From positions 1,039,218 to 1,103,217 of the forward strand of contig NC_021490.2 in NCBI RefSeq assembly GCF_000410535.2: 64,000 nt of DNA, given 5' to 3'. A program made the position numbers and the translations under genes. Positions 8,945 to 18,738 of this stretch are shown here, piece by piece. The notes below the pieces were generated by a model that made no database searches, was not told the DNA's origin, and worked only from the letters and a program-made list of their open reading frames with translations. Each line of letters starts with the position of its first letter. The first letter of the stretch is position 1. Source of the stretch: Treponema pallidum subsp. pallidum str. Nichols. GTDB lineage: Bacteria; Spirochaetota; Spirochaetia; Treponematales; Treponemataceae.

Positions 8945-9906
8945 TATTTCCTCGCTGCACTTTGGTCTTTGACGCGGTCCCCCGCCCCCAGCCCAGAAAT
9001 TATTTTGACAAAGCCAGGAACATACGGCTCCACCGTAACCGGCACAGACTTTATCTTACCGCTGGGGAGCACTCGGTCCACGAACGGAGCACCCTTCTCG
9101 TACCGGAGGCCGTCTTGCTTCAGGACTAAAATTTCCTCCTGCTCCCCGGCAACAATTGCCCCGCTGAAGGAATAACCCGGCAGTATTTCTGGCAATTCAT
9201 CGATCCTGATGGAGGCGTCAACCACGGTGCGCCCGACACTGGTAACGCGCGCGATGGACGGATAGGAAGTGACACTCCCCACCGCTTTCACGCTTGGTTC
9301 TGCGGGAAAAGAAATTTCAACGCGCTGCCCTACCTTGAGGCGCGAAGCGTCCACCTCAGGAATCTCGACATTTGCCTTGAAGTAAGAGCGATCGATGAGA
9401 GTGCCAAAGTAATCTTGAGGTTTCGCGTACTGTCCGGGAGAGAGCTTAAAAGCGGCAACAACGCCATCAAACTGGGCAGTGACGTAGCGTTCCCTCAGTC
9501 TTTTTTGGAGCATATTTCTCTTTAGCTTCATGATCTCCATTTTTTTAGAAACACCGTTAATTTCTTCTTGTTCGATTGCAAACTCATGCTCGGCAAGGTC
9601 AAGCTGCTGGTGAGAGTTTTCAAGCGAAAAGAGGAGTTGCCCCTTCTTCACCGTATCTCCCTCTTGCACCCGTACGGTGCGCACGATTCCCTCACCAGGG
9701 GACTCAAGCTTTTGGTGCTGAGCCGCTTCGATGTACCCCGAAATCTCAATCCTATTGAGCACCACCTCCTTACTCACACTGAGGGTAGGCGGCGGAACCC
9801 GACGCAGCGCCCGCACCAAGCGGGGAAGAACAAATAAGAAGGCGAGAATTCCGACCACCATGGCGATGGTCGATTTTCTGTGTAGGAGTTTCTGTGCTGT
9901 GGTCAT
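8944..9906 (-). CDS. Periplasmic membrane-fusion (adaptor) protein
   Basis: This 320-residue protein has an N-terminal membrane anchor (about 14-33, IAMVVGILAFLFVLPRLV), then a lipoyl-like half-motif around ESPGEGIVRTVRVQEGDTVKKGQLLFSL, an alpha-hairpin of about 50 residues, the second lipoyl half with AQFDGVVAAFKLSPGQYA, and a beta-barrel domain. That is the order seen in MacA/RND adaptors. The hairpin is short. It joins the inner-membrane MacB-like complex to the TolC-like proteins encoded directly upstream. GAAGGAAG precedes the ATG. Confidence 0.93.
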   Translation of the reverse strand: MTTAQKLLHRKSTIAMVVGILAFLFVLPRLVRALRRVPPPTLSVSKEVVLNRIEISGYIEAAQHQKLESPGEGIVRTVRVQEGDTVKKGQLLFSLENSHQQLDLAEHEFAIEQEEINGVSKKMEIMKLKRNMLQKRLRERYVTAQFDGVVAAFKLSPGQYAKPQDYFGTLIDRSYFKANVEIPEVDASRLKVGQRVEISFPAEPSVKAVGSVTSYPSIARVTSVGRTVVDASIRIDELPEILPGYSFSGAIVAGEQEEILVLKQDGLRYEKGAPFVDRVLPSGKIKSVPVTVEPYVPGFVKIISGLGAGDRVKDQSAARK

Positions 9907-9930
9907 ACAACTTCCTTCTTGGGGTATTCT

Positions 9931-11565
9931 TTAGAGTACTGGTCTGAACGAAGACGCAGTTTCAAGGTTAAACTTTAGTATTTTAATGTTGATCTTGGCC
10001 AACGTGATGAGCGCCTGTAGGTACGCGTGCTGGGCCCGGGCGTGCTGATGCGCGCCGATAGCTCCTCTTTCCAGCCACTTCTGGTGCGTTTGCGCACTCC
10101 GCCTGAGAATATTCAGTTCGGTGAGTGCCGCCTCTTGTTCCCAGCCGAGCGACTCGGCGGTGTGGCGCAGGCCAAGCACCTTACGCTCAGAAGCTTCGTA
10201 CGCGTCTTGAAGCTTAAGCGCACTGAGCCGCTCATGAAGCTGCAGTGTCTGCCGTGAAAGCTCCTGATACTTAATGGAAAGCGGGTCCCACGTGAGCCGA
10301 AATTTTACCTCCACACGGGACCACTGCGGGTACGGTAAGTTCAATCCAAGCCAAAAGCCACCGCCGGGAAAGTCCATTCTGACATTTGCCAATATTCTCT
10401 TCAATGACTTACCCTCAGACCCCACCCCAGACTCCACATTAAACCCGTACGAGATAGCATCCACTGCACGCGCTTCAGCCTGAGTTTCCAAATCTTCCCT
10501 GTTCTTAAGAAACTCCCAGTCATTTTCCACTGAAAGCAGTGCGGTAGAAGATACGGGCTCCTGCGGAACTACCTGCGCAAGATGGAGCATGAATGTTTCC
10601 GGATCATTTCCTTCAAAGGCCCCGCACTTGCGCACAAAATCCTGATACAGGGCGGTGAACGTCTTGCGCGCACGACGGGCAACTCTCTCTGCGCGTGCGT
10701 GCTTGAGCGTTGCGGAGCGCAACTTTACCGAATGCGCTTGGTAGCGCTGTATGCGCATCGTGCGCACTAGGCGCGTGCACTCCTGCTCGGTTACCTGTGC
10801 TTCAAGCAGCGTGCTGTATGCGCTTAGCAGCTCATCGAGCTCAGCCAGGAACGCTTCCCGCGCAGCGTGCTGCCCCCGCAGGTGCGCCGCAAACGCGTCA
10901 AGCATGCTATTGCGCGCACGCCGCACCTGCAGCTGATGCTGCCGCCGCACCTTGGAGTACAGATCCATACCAAAGAGCGCGGTCACGTCTGCCGAAGGGG
11001 TGTTGGTCTTGATCGCAATATCCGCTTTTAAACTCAAATTCTGATAGGTCGGAAAAAAAAGATGCACGTAGGGAGAAAGCGTCGGCGTACCGTTTGCCAT
11101 ACCCCCGGCCCCGTTCCCATTCAGGTTGTGGTGTATGTGTCCAGTCCCCATCCTCAGATCCACGATGGACTTTACCAACGCAATGTCGTAATTGTTCGCG
11201 GCAATTTCGTAGGCCATTTGCGGCGCCTGGTGTTCGTCACCGTGCTGCACGCGCCACTGCAGCAGCTGCTCCCACAGCCGCGGACCGACTGTGCCGGGCG
11301 CTGCGCGTGCAGCCACTGCCCCTCCAGGGACCGGCAGAGCCGTGGGGACAAGAGGAGACGGCTGCTCCCCTTCCGCACGGGGCTCTGGCGCAGGAGGCAC
11401 CGCTTCTGAAGCCGTGTGTGCGGGAGGAGCCGGCGTCCCCGGCGCAGGCACTGCCTGTTCCTGCGCACCGACTGCTGGCACCAAGGCGGCAAGCGCCCCA
11501 CACAGAGCGCACACCACGCACGACGGCCCCCACGGGCGCGCGCAAAGCATCCTGCGTGCGATCAC
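9931..11565 (-). CDS. TolC-like outer-membrane factor, paralogue 4 of the cluster
   Basis: This 544-residue exported protein is one of four tandem paralogues. It has an N-terminal hydrophobic export signal ending near AVGAQEQ and then a Pro/Ala-rich spacer of about 60 residues, which its paralogues lack or have shorter. The family marks are the N-terminal WEQLLQWRVQ, long coiled-coil helices rich in Arg, Ala and Gln, a strand-like region ANVRMDFPGGGFWLGL, and the C-terminal ERGAIG motif followed by a helix ending in KILKFNLE. These fit an outer-membrane efflux channel. The start is GTG after a G6 run; an ATG five codons later is an alternative. Confidence 0.8.
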   Translation of the reverse strand: MIARRMLCARPWGPSCVVCALCGALAALVPAVGAQEQAVPAPGTPAPPAHTASEAVPPAPEPRAEGEQPSPLVPTALPVPGGAVAARAAPGTVGPRLWEQLLQWRVQHGDEHQAPQMAYEIAANNYDIALVKSIVDLRMGTGHIHHNLNGNGAGGMANGTPTLSPYVHLFFPTYQNLSLKADIAIKTNTPSADVTALFGMDLYSKVRRQHQLQVRRARNSMLDAFAAHLRGQHAAREAFLAELDELLSAYSTLLEAQVTEQECTRLVRTMRIQRYQAHSVKLRSATLKHARAERVARRARKTFTALYQDFVRKCGAFEGNDPETFMLHLAQVVPQEPVSSTALLSVENDWEFLKNREDLETQAEARAVDAISYGFNVESGVGSEGKSLKRILANVRMDFPGGGFWLGLNLPYPQWSRVEVKFRLTWDPLSIKYQELSRQTLQLHERLSALKLQDAYEASERKVLGLRHTAESLGWEQEAALTELNILRRSAQTHQKWLERGAIGAHQHARAQHAYLQALITLAKINIKILKFNLETASSFRPVL

Positions 11566-11611
11566 CTTACCCCCCGTTGGATTGCAGCATAAGATACCAG
11601 ACTCCCCATGT

Positions 11612-13165
11612 TCATGTTTGGGTTCCAGAAGAAAGAAAATCTACGCGCGCGTCGATGTTAAAAATGAGCGCGTCTACATTCGCCTTCGCCAAATTGATAA
11701 CCGCCCGTACGTAGTCCAAATGTACTGCCGCGTAGCCACGCGCGCCGATAACTCCCCGATCAAGTCCTTTCCTGTGCGCGCGGGCGCTTTCTGCGTACGT
11801 GTCCCGCTCTGCGCGTGCAGTTTCACGCTCCCAGAGGATATCCTCTGCACGCTGTGGGAGGTCTGCGATTACTTTCTCCTGCTGCTCCTTTTTCTGTGCA
11901 TACTCCCGTGCCCCTAACGCATCGTGCAGGCGCTGATTTTTTCCTCGCAAATGCGCGTACCGGATTTCAAACGGATGCCAGTCCAGAGACCCGCCAATGC
12001 TTTTGAGCGTACCGGTGTAACCTATGGCCAGGGCGCTGGTTATTTTGACGCTTGGAAACGCAACGGAAAGCTCCCCGGTTCCTTCATCTAGGGTAAAGCG
12101 GGTGTCAAGACGAAGCGCCACGGGAAAGTTCTGTACCGCCCGTTCCTCGCGCTCGTTATCTGCTGCCTCACGCGCGTTGCGCAGAGGGCGGGACGTATCT
12201 GCCTCGCAGTGCTCGGTGGACACCAGCGGCATTTCAGGAACGCTTTCAGCCAGCGCGAGCAGAAAGCGCTCCTGATCCGCACGTTTTTCTAAAAATTCCT
12301 GACCAGCAGAGATGATAAAATCCCGGTACTCTCCGTCAAACGCGTCTTGCGCCACCTTGAGCGCGTCCTGTGCCCGCTCCCGCTCGAGCGCTGCTGCGCG
12401 GTACACAATGGAGCGGTCCGTGTATCCAGCCACCTGCACTGATCGCTCTGCGTTCTGCTTTTGCGCAAACGACTCCTGCGCGTGCAACAGCTGCACGTAG
12501 GAATCCAACATCCGGCGCATGTCCTCGAGCACCTGCTTCTCACTTACGTGCGGCTCACAGGCGAGCGCTTCTTGCGCATCACGCAGTGCCTCGTACTTGG
12601 TGTTCACCGCAAACACATGGCTGCGACGCACCGACGAGTACAAATCAATGCCTGCCCCCGCGTCGAGCGTCTTTTGCCAGTCGCCTCCTCCCCCTCCTCC
12701 CCCTCCTCCCCCGGCGGCACCGTTCGGCTGCGTTACCGTCATACCAAAATGGGTGGTCAGGTTATAAAAAGAAGGGAATGCCACCGACGCCTTGGGCGTA
12801 ATGCGAAACTTTACCCCATCGGCGTTCCACGCAATGTCCCCGGCTGCGATAGAAAGGCGCACCAAGGAATCAAGCCGCTGCTTATCGTACTGGCTCTGTG
12901 TTATCGTCTGCCGTCGGACAGCCTGCGCCGCCGCCGTACTGCGCTGCAGCCGATAGCGCACCACGCGCTGGTAGAGGTCGGTTCCCGTTTCTTGCGCGGC
13001 CGCCCGGGCGCTTGCCGCCGGCGGTGCGCCGGGCGTTAACTCGCTGGCGGTGAGCGCAGCGCCGCCCATCCCACCCAACACTGCATGATGCCACAGCACG
13101 CTTCCGGCGAACACACGCACGGCCGCCCGGCGCTTGCCATACGAACCACCCCGCGGACCGCTCAC
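11612..13165 (-). CDS. TolC-like outer-membrane factor, paralogue 3 of the cluster
   Basis: This 517-residue protein shares the cluster layout: an export signal near the start, [10 protein letters not shown] after it, a beta-type segment with [15 protein letters not shown], long helices, a second beta-type segment [18 protein letters not shown], and the C-terminal [10 protein letters not shown] helix ending in ALIFNID. The GTG start overlaps the TGA stop of the preceding paralogue (GTGA), so translation is coupled. Ten consecutive Gly residues follow NGAA; they are encoded by three perfect copies of a 9-base unit, so the Gly number may vary between strains. Confidence 0.8.
12684..12710 (-). 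repeat. In-frame 9-bp tandem repeat, three copies, encoding polyglycine
   Basis: On the + strand the unit CCTCCTCCC occurs three times without interruption. On the coding strand this gives Gly codons GGG-GGA-GGA repeated, within a run of ten Gly. Copy-number change would add or remove three Gly without shifting the frame. Confidence 0.9.
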
Positions 13166-14640
13166 GGCGCCACCTGTGGCACCAGGCCAAATGCGCGTAC
13201 CACTCCCAGATTAAAACGCAACATATGCAACTTCGCGCACGCCGCACGCAGCTGCGCCACGGCATACTCACACCGCGCACGCGCGAGGCGATTTCCTCCC
13301 ACTACCCCGCGCGCCGCGGCGCGCTCCACCTTGGCAAGATCTAAACGCAGCGCCTCGCGCGTGCGCAAGGCGGTTTCTTGTGCTGCAAAAAGCTGTTTGC
13401 CCTGCACCTCTAACCCCTCCATCTTCCGCGTTTCACGCGCCAGGGAATCTTCACAATACTGCTCCTGTTCTTGCTCTTGCGCCCGCTCCTCCCGTCTTTC
13501 GAACACCTTATAGGCAATTTCAAGCGGATTCCACTGCGACTTCCCGTACACTCCCACCTTGTCACGGGAATGCTTACCCCTCTCCGCGTAGGGCACCTTT
13601 ACCTCTACCTGCGCGTTCACGCTGGGCATATGCAGCGCCACCGTCCCGGAACCTTCAAGCGACTCGGTTCCGTCTCCCTTAAACAGAATGAAAGTCTTCC
13701 GTGTACCCATGCTCACAACAGCGCCCACCCGCACAGCGTACAAATCACGCTCCGATCGCTGCGCGGCGCGTTCAAGCAGTGCCATCTCCTGCGCCGCCGC
13801 AAGGCTGTGCGCATCTGTAGCATGCAAGGAAACGAGCGAGAGCGGTACCTCGCGCGGCACCGCCTCTGCAAGCTGCAGCAAAAAGTCTCTCCGCGCTTCA
13901 TCCCCTCCGCCCACTGCGCAGACGGCAGCGAAGGGATCACACACCTGCGCAAACAGGCGCTCTTCTTGTTCAAACTCACGCTGTGTGCGGTCGTACGCCA
14001 AACGGACGCGCCGGGCCTTTTCAGAGTGCTCAGAAAAACCTGCCGCACGCGTGCGCAGGTGCACCAAACGCGCATCCCCCATATGAAACTCTCGCCGCAC
14101 GAGCGACTGCGCGCGGGTAAAAAGCACTTCCAGCTCATCGATGAGCGCTAGCTCCACCGACGGCGATTTAATTCGTTCACCGTTCTGCGCCGCCTTTTCT
14201 TCGTGCTCTGCACGACGCATACGAATGAGCTCGCGCCCCCGCACGTTAGAATACAAATCCACCCCTATATCCGCGTTTATCCGGGATATATTCCCTATGC
14301 TAGTTACCCTTGCGGTGTCGATGGACACGACCAGGTTATTGTAGCGCGGACTTCTCACGCCGATAATGGGCTTTATTCCAAAGCGAGGGAGCCCAAAATC
14401 CCCCGCCGAGTGTCCTCTGATTTCAAGCTCACTGCCCAACACGTACGTACCTGCTGAGCGCAAGCGCGCCTTCTCATACCCACAGTGCGCCACATCAAAC
14501 TCTATTTGCGCGCGGGCACCCGGCCGCAACGCTTCCAGGCGGTGGCGCAATAGCTGCTGGTACGGATTGGCCGCCGCACCGCGCGCGAACACACAGCACG
14601 CGGCAATTGCCGCCCTGCGCATACGCCGCGCCGCGCACAT
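13162..14640 (-). CDS. TolC-like outer-membrane factor, paralogue 2 of the cluster
   Basis: This protein is 492 residues from the start I choose. The frame is open from a GTG at 14784 that overlaps the upstream stop. However, the ATG at 14640 has a strong GAGGAAAGGGGA site directly upstream and begins a good signal peptide ([20 protein letters not shown] before NPYQQLL), while the longer form would bury that signal. [10 protein letters not shown], the coiled-coil middle and the [17 protein letters not shown] helix ending in MLRFNLG match the other three paralogues. The next gene downstream overlaps its stop by four bases. It probably assembles with the adaptor and ABC proteins of the same block. 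Confidence 0.78.
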
Positions 14641-14780
14641 TCCCCTTTCCTCAAAAACAGGGAACGCCCCAAACTCAGAGCACCCCTGAGCACCCTCAGC
14701 GCACGTAGGAGCTACGAACCTACACGAATGCTGCGACACGTGGACGAACGAAGACCACCTCGGGCCACGATAACTTACGC

Positions 14781-16319
14781 TCACGAAGACCTCTCTTTCT
14801 TTTCTTCAGCATCCTTTTTCTCAGAGACCACCATTTCCTCTTGGGTCAACTGAGCGGCGGCGGCGTCCGCACCCACCCCGTAGGCACACGCAAGGTCGGT
14901 GTTAAAAATAATCGCCCGCGCCTTTGCCTCTGCCACAGAAGCAAGCGCCAGAAGATACTCCGAACGCGCTGCCTCGTACTCCAGCCTTCCGATGATACCA
15001 CGTTCCAAGCGTTCTTTCTGCAACCGTGCCTTCTTGCGCGCGTTATCCAGTGTCTGCAAATCCACCCCGCGCAGCACCAGCACTGAGTCCCCCTGCGCGT
15101 CTATAGCACCGAACAACTTATTCGACCGATCACCCTTTGCCTGAAGCTCAACTTCGTCAAAGACACGCTCTGCGCGCTCTGCCGTGTAGTCCAGCGAGCG
15201 ATAGCGCGTGCGTATCGGGCTCCACTCAAAATTCGCTAGGATCCCCGCCAGCCCTTTACTATTCTGCACGGTAAAACTGGAATCCCCGCCGGGAAACGCC
15301 ATGTTGAACGTGCCCCCATACGTGCTCGTAGTGCTAGGAGCAGCTGGCGCCATGCCGTTAGTTAATTGCTTGTTTTCTTCCCCATCGGTAAAGTACACGC
15401 GCGCGCTTGTGCGAAAGGGGGAGTAATCTGTACCTCGCTGGGCAATGACGCGCTCGCAGCGGTCCTGCGCATCACAATACTCGCGCCCCCGCTCCCCTGC
15501 GCACTGAGTCACCGCCATCGCCGGCTCAAGCGGCACTGCAACCGCCAAATCGTGTAAAAAACCGTCGCGCTCATCGTCCTCGTAGGCCACCCCGTTGCGC
15601 GCTGCAAACCGCGTGTACTCAAGGTCAAAGCGCTGCCTGGCCTGTGCCCGGGCGCGTTCCGCCCGCACCTGTGCAAGCTGTGCGCTCTGAAAATACGCCG
15701 AATCCTCTTGATATCCCTGTCTCTTTACTGACTCAAAACGCAACCGCGCGCGCACCAACTCCAAACTTGCGCGCACCTGGTCCGCGTAACTACCGTACAG
15801 ACGCTGTACTTCCTGCAAAAACTCCCGTTCCACTAGCCTGCGCCCATCACGCAGCGCCGAACCGCTCTTCTCCTTCTGATATGTCTTTTCCTTGAGGGAG
15901 TTCAGGTATGTTGGACGAACGGAGGAGTAAAAATCGGTAGTGTAATCCACCGACACGGTGGAGGTACTTGTGACACCGTCAAGCTTGCGGGGGGCAACAA
16001 GATTCAGCCGAGAATTTCCTATAAAGGGGGACGCAATACTCAAATGCGGCGCCATCTCCACCTTGTAGCCGTTAGCACCATTGCCATTCTTCTTGTTGAA
16101 GAGCACGTCTCCCGTGCCAATTTGCACACTTCCCGCCGTCTTTGTCCGAACTTCATTGTGCTCAGCTTCGTCAACCTGTGCCTGCGCAAACACCCGCGAA
16201 AACTCCCGACCATTTGCAATGCGGTGCTCGAGGAGTTGTTGGTAGGTGTCCCCCTCCCGCATGTGCACCACACCCCCGCACCCGAACCCCAGCGCCACCG
16301 CGTACACCAAGACTTTCAT
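14781..16319 (-). CDS. TolC-like outer-membrane factor, paralogue 1 of the cluster
   Basis: This is the first gene of the efflux block, 512 residues from the ATG at 16319. That ATG opens a signal-like stretch [18 protein letters not shown], followed by the family motif [12 protein letters not shown]. An in-frame TTG 27 codons upstream lacks a ribosome site and would put the G9 tract inside the gene, so I reject it. Beta-type segments ([33 protein letters not shown]) and long helices are present. The [17 protein letters not shown] helix ends in IIFNTDLA. The tail is charged ([11 protein letters not shown]). In Hawley/Radolf-type analyses the T. pallidum members were proposed as efflux outer-membrane factors, and the layout seen here agrees. 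Confidence 0.8.
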
Positions 16320-16335
16320 ACCCGCACTCACGACA

Positions 16336-16344
16336 CCCCCCCCC
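16336..16344 (-). repeat. Homopolymeric G9 tract upstream of the outer-membrane-factor block
   Basis: Nine C on the + strand read as nine G on the gene strand, ending 16 bases before the chosen ATG at 16319. TACAGA and TTGTGC lie just upstream as possible weak promoter elements. Poly-G tracts near T. pallidum promoters (tpr genes, Tp0126) are known to change length and alter expression; that this one does so is inference. Confidence 0.9.
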
Positions 16345-16534
16345 GTTCTGTACACCGCACAACCCCACGGAGACAGAAGAACGCGCAGGAGAACTTTCAA
16401 AAAAATAACTGCGTGTCAAAACCCACACCCTCAAAACGGACCCGGCGAGCAGCGCCACGCACTGCACTACCCGCCTGTCTTACTGAACAAAGAACGCCCT
16501 TATGCGCGCGCACCCTCGGACCTTCTGAACGTCC

Positions 16535-17149
16535 CTACCACTGAGGCCCCTTCCATTCAAAATCATCCCACTCTGCAACTAATGGCTCGCTCCAGAACCT
16601 TCCGGAAACCCCAGTTTGCTCATCAATATGTAGCGAGTACTCATCATGCGAGGGTGCAGCGATCTCGAAACGTACCTTGTACGTACCAAGCCCCTCTTCA
16701 AACTTCACGTTCGCCCCATAATGCGGACCGTCCCCTGCGTTCATGGGCGCAAACATCACCTTTTGCACCTTCTCAGAGCCATGCTTCTGGAGGAAAGCAA
16801 CAACTCGGAGATACGGCACAAAATCCCCGACTCCATACCCTAAATCTTTACCCGCCTCATTTGCGTGGATATCCGCTTCTATGTGACAGTCCGCCTCTTC
16901 CTTCGACGGCTGTGCTCCTGGAGCCGGATGCATCTCAACCGGCTGAAAATACACCCCTCCCACATGCAAGGGCCCCACATCCCGATCCTCGCCTATAGGA
17001 AACTCATCAAAACCGGCCGCCCCCTCTGCATCTGGAGCAGGAACGGCGGCCATCATCTCCTCACCGTGCTGATGCTCTCCACCGCCCCCGCACGCGGAAA
17101 AAACCAACGCAAAAATGGCTGCGCTCCCGAGCAAACTCACCCTCTTCAT
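16535..17149 (-). CDS. tpd: Tpd/Tp34 lipoprotein, P19-type periplasmic metal-binding protein
   Basis: This is a 204-residue lipoprotein. The signal peptide ends in the lipobox FSAC, followed by a Gly/His-rich linker (GGGGEHQHGEE). The P19 core has VEMHPAPG, CHIEADIHANE and HYGANVKF, whose Met, His and Glu side chains form the metal site in the family. In T. pallidum this is the 34-kDa membrane antigen, for which zinc binding and lactoferrin binding have been reported. P19 proteins normally pass iron or copper to an FTR1 permease, and such a permease is encoded 155 bases upstream on the same strand. GGGGAG precedes the ATG at a slightly long spacing. Confidence 0.97.
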   Translation of the reverse strand: MKRVSLLGSAAIFALVFSACGGGGEHQHGEEMMAAVPAPDAEGAAGFDEFPIGEDRDVGPLHVGGVYFQPVEMHPAPGAQPSKEEADCHIEADIHANEAGKDLGYGVGDFVPYLRVVAFLQKHGSEKVQKVMFAPMNAGDGPHYGANVKFEEGLGTYKVRFEIAAPSHDEYSLHIDEQTGVSGRFWSEPLVAEWDDFEWKGPQW

Positions 17150-17304
17150 TCTTCACTCCCCTGGGGCGTCACGCGCCCCTCCTTTTCAAAACGCCTTCTC
17201 CCGTCCAGCGCTTCTTTTCCTCACCATTATAGAAAAACAAATGGAAATCTCCACGGCGCAGCACACACCCGGCCCCAGTAGGACGCGACACAGCCGTCCC
17301 AAGC

Positions 17305-18651
17305 CTACGTGCTGGATGCGCCACGGCAGAGACCACCACACCACCATACCGCCGAAAGCACCACCAACGCCACCACAAACGCTTGAGGGGCCAGACCCTC
17401 ATAGGTCGGGTAGATGCCCAGAAAATCAAAACTCCACCCATGCATCCACGGTGCCGTACTTCGACTGACCACACCTGCCTCCTGCAGCTCGCTGACACCC
17501 TTACCCACGAAAGAGAAACATAGCAAGTACATCACCGCGCCCGTGGCAACAAAAAAAGGCCTCAACGGAAGTCGCACTGACAGAAAACGGATCGCCACGA
17601 ACACACCCACCAGAACCAAGGCAGAAACAGTAACCGCTGCCCACACAGCCAGCCGCCCATATGGCCCCGCAACTGGGATGCCTCGAAAGAAAAGAATAAG
17701 CTCCGCCCCTTCCCGCGCCACTGCGAGGAAGGCAGTGGCCACGAGCGCCCACTGATTACCCCGAGACACCGACCGCTCAACTTTCTGACGGATATAGCGA
17801 TCCCAAGCACATGCCCTCGCCTTGGACAACATCCAGTTACTCACGTAAAAGAGCATCGCCGCTGCGAAGAACATACCAACACCCTCGATAATCTCCTGCG
17901 CCGCACCACCTTCCGAACCCAACACCCGGACTATCATCACCGCAAGCACGACACTGAACAGAACACCCGCGCCCGCTCCCGCATACACCGCAGCGCAGCA
18001 CCGCTCCTTACCAGTCTTCACCAGATACGCAACAATCGCTGCGATAACCAAAATTGCCTCAATTCCCTCGCGCAGCACCAACACGCACGAGGCAACAAAC
18101 GTGGCGATATGCGCCGCAAAGCCCGCCCGACCACGCGCAACCCCATCCAGCGCACGCGCGTCCTCATACAACATGGTAACCAGCTTGTCCCTGCAGAAGG
18201 CAACGCCCGCCAAATCACGCGCACCCCGCACCGAACGCCGATACGCGAAAAACGCGTTCTCCACCGCCGCCTTACGCGCACCGGACAGATACCCCATGGT
18301 GATCTTCTCCATGCCCTTCGCCTCATAGTAGCGAAAGTACGCCTTATCTATCTGCTCATAGGCGCGATCACTATCCCCACTCTCAAAAAAGGTGTACGCC
18401 GCACGTAGATGTACCTCCATGCGCTGCACAACCTGGCGCCAGGAACTTAAGCGTTCCTGAGCCTGCCCACCCGACCGCGTGCCCTCCGCGGCGGAGACCG
18501 ACCACGCAACGCACATAAGCGCCACACCCACCCACGCAGACGCGCGAACCACCGAGCGAGCAAAAGCTGCGGGCATCCCAGGAGCAACCATGGTGCAACC
18601 CATACCATAGACGGGCACACCTCTGTCAATACCCTCCCAGGATCGTTCCAT
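17305..18651 (-). CDS. FTR1-family iron permease with periplasmic N-domain (FetM-like)
   Basis: This 448-residue protein has an N-terminal signal or anchor around SAWVGVALMCVAWSVSA, then a helical extracytoplasmic domain to about residue 180 (WRQVVQRMEVHLRAAYTFFE, TMLYEDARALDG), then seven or so membrane helices. Two RExxE motifs, REGIEAIL and REGAELIL, are the iron-transport signature of Ftr1. The layout is that of FetM, which works with a P19 partner (FetP), here the Tpd lipoprotein downstream. GGAG stands eight bases before the ATG used; internal ATGs at codons 17, 21 and 26 would also keep the signal segment. Confidence 0.93.
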   Translation of the reverse strand: MERSWEGIDRGVPVYGMGCTMVAPGMPAAFARSVVRASAWVGVALMCVAWSVSAAEGTRSGGQAQERLSSWRQVVQRMEVHLRAAYTFFESGDSDRAYEQIDKAYFRYYEAKGMEKITMGYLSGARKAAVENAFFAYRRSVRGARDLAGVAFCRDKLVTMLYEDARALDGVARGRAGFAAHIATFVASCVLVLREGIEAILVIAAIVAYLVKTGKERCCAAVYAGAGAGVLFSVVLAVMIVRVLGSEGGAAQEIIEGVGMFFAAAMLFYVSNWMLSKARACAWDRYIRQKVERSVSRGNQWALVATAFLAVAREGAELILFFRGIPVAGPYGRLAVWAAVTVSALVLVGVFVAIRFLSVRLPLRPFFVATGAVMYLLCFSFVGKGVSELQEAGVVSRSTAPWMHGWSFDFLGIYPTYEGLAPQAFVVALVVLSAVWWCGGLCRGASST

Positions 18652-18738
18652 CTATTTCTCCACACTACGGCAGATGTACCCTGATGCAGAACGAAAAATT
18701 GAGAAACAGCCTACATCTAAACGGCGCGAAAATACGTT

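Noticed and set aside
13471-14151. 226-codon + strand frame opposite the outer-membrane-factor paralogue 2
   Set aside because: Composition is His/Leu/Arg/Cys-rich, typical of an antisense shadow; the minus strand has clear family motifs.
16246-16998. 250-codon + strand frame over the tpd region
   Set aside because: It overlaps tpd on the opposite strand, is full of Pro/His/Thr, and lacks domain signals.
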